Shown here: positions 1 through 7,088 of the stretch, in pieces
Layout of the letters: each line of letters begins with the position of its first letter
How positions within the stretch are numbered: the first letter of the stretch is position 1
From: SHVZ01 sp044223515
GTDB taxonomy: Bacteria > Pseudomonadota > Alphaproteobacteria > SHVZ01
Length of the DNA stretch: 26,560 bases
Reading direction: 5' to 3'
Assembly: GCA_044223515.1 (NCBI GenBank)
Contig: JBGALV010000075.1
Location: forward strand, 1 to 26,560
The notes under the pieces: generated by a model
What the model was told of the DNA's origin: nothing
Databases searched by the model: none
What the model saw: the letters and a program-made list of their open reading frames with translations, nothing else
Translations under genes and position numbers: made by a program

Positions 1-141
1 GTCGCCCTTGATCAGCGGGATCCACGGGCCGAAGCCGTCGAACCAGCCGACCATCTCCGGCTGCTTGTCGAGATGGCCGTAGAGCAGGACCGTGTCCTTG
101 GAGGCCCCCGGCACCTCGATCAGGATCACCGGCGTCCGTCC

Positions 142-144
<3 letters not shown>
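1..144 (-). pseudogene. Antisense fragment of a second M20 peptidase copy, cut at both ends
   Basis: Read on the minus strand, these bases encode 48 residues matching the M20 peptidase at 259-402, from EGRTPVI through the GHLDKQPEM metal-ligand region to PLIKGD. Position i pairs with position 403-i over 144 bases with 7 mismatches (19, 21, 50, 103, 106, 136, 139). Four are synonymous third-base changes. The rest give only Ala to Val and Val to Ile. This is how a real diverged coding copy looks, not random error. The fragment stops at a CTTCGA-type microhomology and the forward gene begins at once, so neither copy has its N-terminus here. It is a paralogue or another strain's allele joined in a fold-back, either a genomic inversion or an assembly or amplification chimera. 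Confidence 0.75.
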
Positions 145-1457
<1,313 letters not shown>

Positions 1458-1461
<4 letters not shown>

Positions 1462-1883
1462 TCCAGATCTTCGGCAACCCGGCGCCTGGCGAGAAGCGGC
1501 CGTTCAGCCGGGCGACCCGGGCGGGCGGGCTGGTCTTCGTCTCGGGCCATTCGGCGCCGCACGATCCGGCCAAGGGCATCCATCGCGGCGAGACCCCGCA
1601 GGAGCAGGTGCGGAACGCGCTCGCCTTCATCAGGAAGATCCTGGCCGATGCCGGCAGCGACTTCAGCCGCATCGTGCAGGTGACGATGCTGATCACCGAC
1701 CGCAAGGACTACGACGCCTGCAACGAGGAGTACGTGAAGCACTTCCCGAACGGGCTGCCGTCGCGCCACACGGTGCTGTTCGGCGTTCCGACCGAGGCCA
1801 AGGTCGGCTTCGCCTGCATCGCGATCGCGAACGACGGATCGATGCAGTCGCTCCAGGGCGGCCCCGACGGGCCGCAGAGCTGA
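1458..1883 (+). CDS. RidA (YjgF/YER057c/UK114) family protein
   Basis: 141-residue protein of the Rid family. Archetypal RidA hydrolyses reactive enamine/imine intermediates from amino-acid dehydration, in the cytosol as a trimer. The sequence shows the family N-terminus (SRATRAGGLVFVSGHSA), the central VRNALAFIRKILADAG helix and the PSRHTVLFGVP segment with Arg103, matching the substrate-binding Arg of RidA. The following strand reads GFACIAIA where archetypal RidA has VEIEAIA, so the acidic residue is absent and this is more likely a Rid4-7-type member than a true RidA. The ATG overlaps the peptidase stop by 4 nt, so the two are almost surely translated together. A role in clearing imines or processing products of the peptidase substrate is inference. 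Confidence 0.88.
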
Positions 1884-1890
1884 CGGTAAA

Positions 1891-2000
1891 GCCCCCCACC
1901 CTGCCCTCCCCCACATACGACGCGGGGGAGGGTTCTTTCTGCGGACTCGCCTCGTGCTCCCTCCCTCGTGCGAAGCGCGGGGGAGGGCTGGGGTGGGGGC
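1891..2000. repeat. REP-like inverted pair A (convergent gap ridA-like/SBP)
   Basis: Two copies of a G-rich element face each other: a reverse copy at 1891-1932 (CCCCCCACCCTGCCCTCCCCC) and a forward copy at 1958-2000 (GGGGGAGGG-CTGGGGTGGGGGC). Outer arms 1891-1912 and 1979-2000 pair at 19 of 22 positions. Each monomer also holds its own small stem (CCCTCCC...GGGAGGG around GTGCGAAGCGC). The pair fills the 132-bp gap between convergent genes and could act as a bidirectional terminator or BIME-like element. Related pairs lie at 17339-17484 and 22328-22470. Confidence 0.8.
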
Positions 2001-2015
2001 TTTCAGGTAACTCCG

Positions 2016-3563
2016 CTATTCGATCCAGACGTTCCAGAGCCTTGGGATGCGGTACGGCGTGAAGCCCTTCAGGTTGGCGCGGGCACCCATCACCTTCGTC
2101 AGGTCGCCGAACTTCACCATCATCACCTGGTCGTAGATGCGCTCCTGCGCCTTGGCGAAGCTGGCCTTGCGCGCCTCCAGCGTCTCGCCCTGGAGGATCT
2201 CGGCGTAGAGCGCGTCGAAGGTCGGATCGGGCGCATGGGTCCACTTGGTCGGGCCGTTCATGAAGGTGATCGCGGCGAGCGGGCCGACGGCGGGGCCGGT
2301 GCCGAGCCCGTTGAAGGATAGATGCCAGCCGCTGTCGGGCTTCGGATGACGGGCACCCATGGTCGGCAGGTCGACCGGATCGAGGCGGACCTTGAAGCCG
2401 ATGTCCTTCAGCTGCTCGGCGACCACGACGGACCCGTCGTAGATGCCCTGATAGGCAGGCAAGGTCATCAGGACGATCTCCTCGCCCTTGTAGCCCGAGG
2501 CCTTCAGCATCTCCTGGGCCTTCTTGCGGTCGCGCACGTTGTAGAACTGCTTGCCGGCCTCGTTGAAGTAGGGCGTGCCCGGATACTGATAGCCCGGCTG
2601 GAGGTCGTAGGCGCCGTCGGCAGCGACCTCCATGATCTCCTCCATGTCGAGGCCGATCTGCATCGCGCGCCGCACGTCGAGCTTGTCGAAGGGCGGGTTG
2701 GCGTGGTTGACGAACGCCATCTGGATCCACCAGCGCTGCACCGGGTGCAGCACGATCGCCTTGTTGTCCTTGAGCCGCTTCGCCGACTTGGTCGGCACGT
2801 CCTCGACCATGTGGAGCTGGCCGGTCTCGAGGCCGGCGACGCGCGCGACGCCTTCCTTGACGTAGCGGAAGTCGAGCTCGTCGAGCCACGCGACCTTGAA
2901 GCCGCCGAAGCCCGAGGTCCCCTTGTGCCGGGTGTCCGGCGTGTAGCCGTCGTAGCGCTTCAGCTTCACGTGGCTGTCGGCCATCCACTCGACATGCTGG
3001 TAGGGGCCGGTGCCGATCGGGTCGGCCTTGCCGCCCTCGCGGTCCTTCTGCTCGGCCGGGTAGATCACGATCGGATTGGCGAAGGAGCTGATCTGCTCGA
3101 GGAACATCGGCACCTTGCGCTTGAGCTTGATCACGAAGGTGTCGGCGTCCGGCGCCGACATCTCGGCGACGGGCTCGAGGTCGCTCCTGAGCGTGCCGAT
3201 GCGCTGGAAGCGCTGCCACGACGCCAGCACGTCGGCCGAGTTCATGGCCTTGCCGTTGTGGAACTTGATCCCCTTGCGGATCTTGAAGGTGTAGGTGAGG
3301 CCGTCCGCACTCTCGACCAGGCTCTCGGCGAGCTCGAGCATCGGCGCGTTGGACTCGTCGCGCGTGATCAGCTGCTCGTAGATCTGCATGACCACGTTGC
3401 GCGCGGCGATGTTGGTGGTGAAGTGCATGTCGAGCGTCGGCGGACCGGCCTCCTGGCCGATCACGGCGGTTCCGCCCTTCTTCTGCGCGAACGCCGGCTG
3501 CGCCAGCGCCACGGCGCCAAGCAGGCACAAGCTCACGAGACCGCGGCTCACATAGGCTGCCAT
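2016..3563 (-). CDS. Peptide-type ABC transporter substrate-binding protein (SBP_bac_5)
   Basis: 515-residue periplasmic solute receptor of the DppA/OppA/NikA family. Residues 1-26 are a Sec signal peptide (LVSLCLLGAVALAQPAFAQ). The mature part begins KKGGTAVIGQEAGPPTLDMHF and carries the cluster-C hallmarks: LAESLVESADGLTYTFKIRKGIKFHNG near 80-105, DPIGTGPYQ near 185, and FDKLDVRRAMQIGLD near 300, followed by lobe-I return strands. Length is usual for the family. The start has a GGGGGA Shine-Dalgarno about 5 nt upstream. No permease or ATPase genes adjoin it: upstream is divergent msrA and downstream is the convergent peptidase/RidA pair. It may be an orphan receptor or a displaced part of a dpp-like operon. 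A peptide ligand fits the peptidase next door but is not proven; opines, glutathione or nickel chelates are alternatives. Confidence 0.92.
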   Translation of the reverse strand: MAAYVSRGLVSLCLLGAVALAQPAFAQKKGGTAVIGQEAGPPTLDMHFTTNIAARNVVMQIYEQLITRDESNAPMLELAESLVESADGLTYTFKIRKGIKFHNGKAMNSADVLASWQRFQRIGTLRSDLEPVAEMSAPDADTFVIKLKRKVPMFLEQISSFANPIVIYPAEQKDREGGKADPIGTGPYQHVEWMADSHVKLKRYDGYTPDTRHKGTSGFGGFKVAWLDELDFRYVKEGVARVAGLETGQLHMVEDVPTKSAKRLKDNKAIVLHPVQRWWIQMAFVNHANPPFDKLDVRRAMQIGLDMEEIMEVAADGAYDLQPGYQYPGTPYFNEAGKQFYNVRDRKKAQEMLKASGYKGEEIVLMTLPAYQGIYDGSVVVAEQLKDIGFKVRLDPVDLPTMGARHPKPDSGWHLSFNGLGTGPAVGPLAAITFMNGPTKWTHAPDPTFDALYAEILQGETLEARKASFAKAQERIYDQVMMVKFGDLTKVMGARANLKGFTPYRIPRLWNVWIE

Positions 3564-3724
3564 CTGTTCCCCCGTCGACTGTTGAGTGATCCCTCATTCA
3601 GGCTGCGCCGCTGGTTTCGTATCGTCAAATCCGGGCGGAGAAGCGTGGATCACACTCGCGGGAGCTTCTGGAGGGCCAGGCATTCTGCGCTATCCTCGGG
3701 GGTCATCCTTCGGAGGAACAAGCG
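3564..3724. promoter_or_regulatory. Divergent intergenic region, SBP / msrA
   Basis: A 161-bp gap between two genes transcribed away from each other must hold both promoters. GGAGG at 3712-3716 is the Shine-Dalgarno of msrA (8-nt spacing). No convincing -35/-10 pair or clear operator palindrome is visible, and no small gene is seen. Confidence 0.5.
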
Positions 3725-4405
3725 ATGCGCCGCCCACTCCTTCTACCGGCAGTTCTGATCCTCGCCCTCGCGGCCGGCTTTCGCTCGGCGGCCGAGGAGG
3801 CGCGCCAGATCCCCCCACCGCGGATGGATGCGCCAGGGCAGGGCGCGATGGAGGTCGCGGTTCTCGCCGGCGGCTGCTTCTGGGGGGTGCAGGGCGTCTA
3901 CCAGCACGTCGCCGGGGTCAGCAACGCGGTCTCGGGCTATGCCGGCGGCACCGAGAAGTCGGCGAGCTATGACGCGGTCTCGTCCGGCATGACCGACCAC
4001 GCCGAGGCGGTGAAGGTCGTCTTCGATCCGCGCGTGATCAGCTACGGCCGCATCCTGCAGATCTTCTTCTCGACGATCCACGACCCCACCCAGCTCGATC
4101 GCCAGGGACCGGATGTCGGCCGGCAGTATCGTTCGGCGATCTTCCCGGCGAGCGAGGCGCAGGCGGCGACGGCCAAGGCCTACATCGCCCAGCTCGACCA
4201 GGCGAAGGTGTTTCCGAAGAAGATCGTGACGAAGATCGAAAGCGGCGATTTCTACCCGGCGGAGGCGGAGCACCAGGACTTCATGGCCCGATATCCGCGC
4301 CATCCCTACATTGCCTATCACGACATTCCGAAGCTGGCGGCCTTCAAGCGCCTCTTCGCCGACCGCTACCGCGACGAGCCGGCGCTGGTCGCGACCGGCG
4401 GCTAG
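3725..4405 (+). CDS. msrA: Peptide-methionine (S)-S-oxide reductase, exported
   Basis: MsrA reduces methionine-S-sulfoxide in proteins. The catalytic motif GGCFWGVQG puts the nucleophilic Cys at residue 51. The GYAGG, DHAEAVKVVFDP, SYGRILQIFF, HDPTQLDRQGPDVGRQYRS and AEHQDF blocks follow in the usual order. Residues 1-22 (RRPLLLPAVLILALAAGF) form a hydrophobic export signal, so the enzyme probably works in the periplasm. Cys51 is the only cysteine, so there is no resolving Cys as in E. coli MsrA. A one-Cys mechanism, with thioredoxin-like or small-thiol reduction, is expected. A strong GGAGG sits before the ATG. The gene is alone on its strand and its TAG stop overlaps the stop of the convergent TetR gene. 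Confidence 0.95.
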   Translation: MRRPLLLPAVLILALAAGFRSAAEEARQIPPPRMDAPGQGAMEVAVLAGGCFWGVQGVYQHVAGVSNAVSGYAGGTEKSASYDAVSSGMTDHAEAVKVVFDPRVISYGRILQIFFSTIHDPTQLDRQGPDVGRQYRSAIFPASEAQAATAKAYIAQLDQAKVFPKKIVTKIESGDFYPAEAEHQDFMARYPRHPYIAYHDIPKLAAFKRLFADRYRDEPALVATGG

Positions 4406-5043
4406 CCGGCAGCGCCGGCCGAACGCGCGGCCGTCAGCGCGCGCAGGGCCTGGCTGAGCAGCCGAAGCTGCCTGTCGATGATGCCGTCGTCCTGACGGAC
4501 GAGCTTCTCCAGCGCCATGCCGCGAAGCGTCGTCAAGGCCAGGTCGACGACGTCTTCCGGAATCGCCACGGAAATTCCGGAGCGCGCGAAAGCCTCGGAA
4601 AGCAGGGCGTGGACGTTCAGATGCCCGCGATGCAGCTCCGCCTTGGTCGACGCCAGGATCTCCGGCTGGCTTCGCGCCCCGAGCACCAGCTCGAGGCGGG
4701 CGACGAACATCGGCTCGCTGTAGATCGCGTCCCACAGGGACCGCACCACGCTCTCCGCGAAATCGGATGTCGAAGGCCGAAGGAGCCGCTCCGAGAGCCG
4801 CCCGATGAAATCCTCCGTCACGCGGCTTGCCGCCGCCAGCATCAGCTCGATCTTGCTGGCGAAGTGATGATTGAGGGCGCCCCGGGTCACGCCCGCGGCG
4901 GTCGCGATCGTGTCGACGGTTGTCCCCGCATAGCCGTTCACGACCAGCGACGTGATCGCCGCGTCGAGAAGCTTGCCCCGGGTCTCCGCCCGGCGGTCGG
5001 CTTGACGGCGGCGGGCGACGACCTTCGGGGCGGGCGGAGACAT
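4402..5043 (-). CDS. TetR/AcrR-family transcriptional regulator
   Basis: 213-residue one-component repressor. Residues about 18-64 form the TetR DNA-binding domain: RGKLLDAAITSLVVNGYAGTT, then the helix-turn-helix TVDTIATAAGVTRGALNHHFASK. The variable C-terminal half (about 75-205, ending LLSQALRALTAA) would bind ligand and dimerise. The ligand is unknown. The ATG at 5043 has no good Shine-Dalgarno. A 20-bp near-perfect palindrome (5059-5078) lies just upstream and is a probable autoregulatory operator. The neighbouring gene on the far side starts 300 bp away on the other strand, so control of the signalling operon is possible but unproven. The stop codon shares the CTAG at 4402-4405 with msrA, leaving no terminator space between the convergent genes. 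Confidence 0.92.
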   Translation of the reverse strand: MSPPAPKVVARRRQADRRAETRGKLLDAAITSLVVNGYAGTTVDTIATAAGVTRGALNHHFASKIELMLAAASRVTEDFIGRLSERLLRPSTSDFAESVVRSLWDAIYSEPMFVARLELVLGARSQPEILASTKAELHRGHLNVHALLSEAFARSGISVAIPEDVVDLALTTLRGMALEKLVRQDDGIIDRQLRLLSQALRALTAARSAGAAG

Positions 5044-5347
5044 GCGAAATCAAACCTGATGGGAAATATATCTCCCATATCGCCAGACCCGTCCCCCTCA
5101 TTCAAATGAACGAGCGTAATACTTGTAACTCTTCCGCAAGGCCTTTAACTTGCGTGTTGGTACGCATGTAAAATTTTGTTGCGATCAGCATGGGTTAGAA
5201 ACAAAGGTTGCGTTTCTAGCCTCGTTAACGAGCTGAAGTGAACCATTTCAGCGCTTTATATAGTTAATTTTACTATAATTGTCGGAATTCGATTGAAGCC
5301 TCTTCTCAGAGTTGCGTATTAAACGTATCAACACTCAGGAATTGAAT
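5044..5347. promoter_or_regulatory. AT-rich, dyad-rich leader between TetR and signalling operon
   Basis: This 304-bp gap is far richer in A+T than its neighbours and shows no credible ORF. Besides the TetR dyad it holds TGCGT-N6-ACGCA (5151-5166), a perfect 12-bp palindrome CTCGTTAACGAG (5221-5232), GCTGAA-N9-TTCAGC (5232-5252) and a consensus -10 hexamer TATAAT (5274-5279) on the plus strand. No clear -35 lies 16-18 bp before the TATAAT, so an activator-dependent promoter is plausible. The leader from there to the GTG start is about 60-70 nt. Confidence 0.5.
5059..5078. promoter_or_regulatory. Probable TetR operator palindrome
   Basis: ATGGGA (5059-5064) and TCCCAT (5073-5078) flank a self-complementary ATATAT core, giving a 20-bp dyad with a single mismatched pair (A5065/C5072). 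It ends 15 bp before the TetR start codon, the usual place for an autorepressor site. Assignment to this regulator is inferred from position. Confidence 0.6.
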
Positions 5348-6709
5348 GTGAAGCTGTTGGCGAATATGCAGACGCTGCTCTCCCGCGCGCCGCGACCCGC
5401 GGCGCCGGCGGCGCGTCCCGTCGCCGACCGGAGTGCCCGCGCCGGGGAAGGCGTGACCGGCGGGCTCAGCCCCGAAGCCTTCGAGACGCATATCGAATGG
5501 GTGATGGCCGGATCGAAGCAGCTGCTTCCGAACCGGCTGATCGTGATCAAGGCGACCGGTGTCAGCGAAGCCTTCGGAGAGCGATGGGTCTCGGCTAAGG
5601 AACGCGCCGAGACGATCGGGCAGCAGACGCTGGAGCGCCATCTGTCGCTTCCGGAAGACGCCTATATGCGCATCGGCCCCCTCTCCTACCTGGTCCTGTT
5701 CGCGAAGACGCCGCAAACGACCGCGGCCGCGACCGCGACGAGAGTCGCGACCGAACTGGCCGACCAGCTTCTGGGATCGTCGTGGACGCCGGAGATGGTG
5801 ACGCTTCTCTCCGTCTTCGGCCGCCTGCCCGACCAGCTCGAGTCACGCCACATCCCGATCGAGGCGCCGGGGAAGCCGAACCTGCTCGACATGATCATGA
5901 AGAGCGCGGCGGCGGGCGAGAAAGCTGCGCTCGCCGACAGCGGCGCGACCAAGGGGCCGTTCGACGACACGCTCGTCGTCTATCGCCCGATGTGGGACGT
6001 GCAGCTCGGCGTGATGTCGACCTACCTCGCGGTGCCGGCGCGCAAGGGCGAGAACGGCGACATCCTCGCCGGCAGGCTCGAGGTGCTGGGCGGAGCGGAT
6101 GCCGAGACCGCGGCGAAGCTCGACATCGCGCTGGTCGGCAAGGTGGCGGCCGACCTCGATGCGGCGGCAAGGGCCGGGCGCAAGTTCCTCGTCGGCATTC
6201 CGGTGCATTTCGACACGCTCGCAGCGCGCACGATGCGCGATGCGTTCATCTCCGCCTGCGACGCGATTCCTCCGGCGGTCCGGCGCCTCGTCCTGTTCGA
6301 GCTGGTGGAGATTCCCGTGGGCGTGCCGGCAAGCCGGCTGCACGTGATCACCGCCCTCCTCAAGGGCCGGGCCCGCGCGGTGATTGCCTGCGTGCCGATC
6401 CACGCTCCGGAATTCTCGTCCTTCAGCGATGCCGGCGTGCTCTCGATCGGGACCGACGTGTCCCAGGACGCCGCCTCGGAACGCGTGGTCATCGCCCAGA
6501 TGCACCGCTTCGTCGCCGCCGCGGAGAAGGCGAAAACCCACGCCTTCGTGCACGGGCTGCGCTCGATCAGCCTCACCAGCTCGGCGGTCGCCGCGGGGTT
6601 CCGCTACGTCGACGGCAATAGCGTCCGCTCGCTCGTCGACGCGCCGCAGGAACTGAAGCGCTACAGCGCCGGCGACCTCTATCTCAAGCTTCTCGAAGGT
6701 CGGGAGTAG
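5348..6709 (+). CDS. Degenerate GGDEF/EAL-like signalling protein (putative)
   Basis: 453 residues from the GTG at 5348, chosen because AGGA (5337-5340) stands 7 nt before it. A TTG at 5312 would add 12 residues. There is no signal peptide or membrane segment. I see a faint GGDEF-like fold at about 43-143, where MRIGPLSYLVLF (107-118) sits where RxGGDEFavl is expected. An EAL-like half spans about 207-430: YRPMWDVQLGVMSTYLAV (212-229) resembles the YQPI...EALL strand, and FVHGLRSISLTSSAVAAGFRYVDG (split about 400-423) resembles the AEGVE...GxxxxQG end. The catalytic and metal-binding acidic residues of both domains are missing, so it should not make or cut cyclic-di-GMP. It could be a nucleotide sensor or protein-interaction output. 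It opens the operon, 5 nt before the CheY-like gene. The fold assignment is pattern-based and uncertain. Confidence 0.6.
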   Translation: MKLLANMQTLLSRAPRPAAPAARPVADRSARAGEGVTGGLSPEAFETHIEWVMAGSKQLLPNRLIVIKATGVSEAFGERWVSAKERAETIGQQTLERHLSLPEDAYMRIGPLSYLVLFAKTPQTTAAATATRVATELADQLLGSSWTPEMVTLLSVFGRLPDQLESRHIPIEAPGKPNLLDMIMKSAAAGEKAALADSGATKGPFDDTLVVYRPMWDVQLGVMSTYLAVPARKGENGDILAGRLEVLGGADAETAAKLDIALVGKVAADLDAAARAGRKFLVGIPVHFDTLAARTMRDAFISACDAIPPAVRRLVLFELVEIPVGVPASRLHVITALLKGRARAVIACVPIHAPEFSSFSDAGVLSIGTDVSQDAASERVVIAQMHRFVAAAEKAKTHAFVHGLRSISLTSSAVAAGFRYVDGNSVRSLVDAPQELKRYSAGDLYLKLLEGRE

Positions 6710-6714
6710 GCCCC

Positions 6715-7086
6715 ATGGCGCACATCCTTGTCATCGACGACGAGCAGGGCATGCGCGAGGCAATCCAGAAGATCCTGGAGCGCGCCGGGCATCGCGTGAG
6801 CATCGCCTCCAACGGAAGGGAGGGGCTTGCCCGGGTCGCCAACGCACCGCCCGACGTCGTCATCACCGACGTCTTCATGCCCGAGAAGGATGGAATCGAG
6901 ACCACGATCGCTCTCAGCAGGTCGCACCCGGACGTAAAGATCATTGCAGTGTCCGGCGGCGGCCGCCGCAGCAACTTCGACTTCCTCGACACGGCGAGGC
7001 GATTGGGCGCACACGCTTCGCTTCAGAAGCCGGTTCGCATGTCCGAGCTGCTCGCTCTGGTCAATCGGCTGCTCGGAACAGCCTAG
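6715..7086 (+). CDS. Single-domain response regulator (CheY-like receiver)
   Basis: 123 residues make one receiver domain and nothing else. Acidic pocket D8-D9 (VIDDE), phospho-acceptor D52 (VVITDVFMPEKDG), switch residue S80 (AVSGGG) and K105 (QKPVR) are all present, so phosphorylation should be possible. It has no output domain, so it must act by protein contact, as a phosphorelay shuttle or through the pseudo-GGDEF/EAL neighbour. The SGGGRRSNFDFLDTARRLGA loop is typical of receivers encoded beside hybrid kinases in alphaproteobacteria. The start lies 5 nt after the upstream stop and the kinase starts 2 nt after its own stop, so it is co-transcribed and probably coupled in translation. Confidence 0.93.
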   Translation: MAHILVIDDEQGMREAIQKILERAGHRVSIASNGREGLARVANAPPDVVITDVFMPEKDGIETTIALSRSHPDVKIIAVSGGGRRSNFDFLDTARRLGAHASLQKPVRMSELLALVNRLLGTA

Positions 7087-7088
7087 CC

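Noticed and set aside
73..141. ATG at 73 as start of the M20 peptidase, with about 23 extra residues
   Set aside because: These bases are the antisense strand of another M20 copy; the resulting residues have no M20 homology and arise from the fold-back.
1891..2000. CRISPR-like or insertion-sequence interpretation of the G-rich repeats
   Set aside because: Only two facing copies per site, no regular spacers, no transposase gene and no target duplications.
2322..3758. Long plus-strand frame of 478 residues opposite the SBP gene
   Set aside because: Antisense shadow caused by high GC; His/Leu/Asp-rich without any family motif, while the minus strand encodes a clear SBP.
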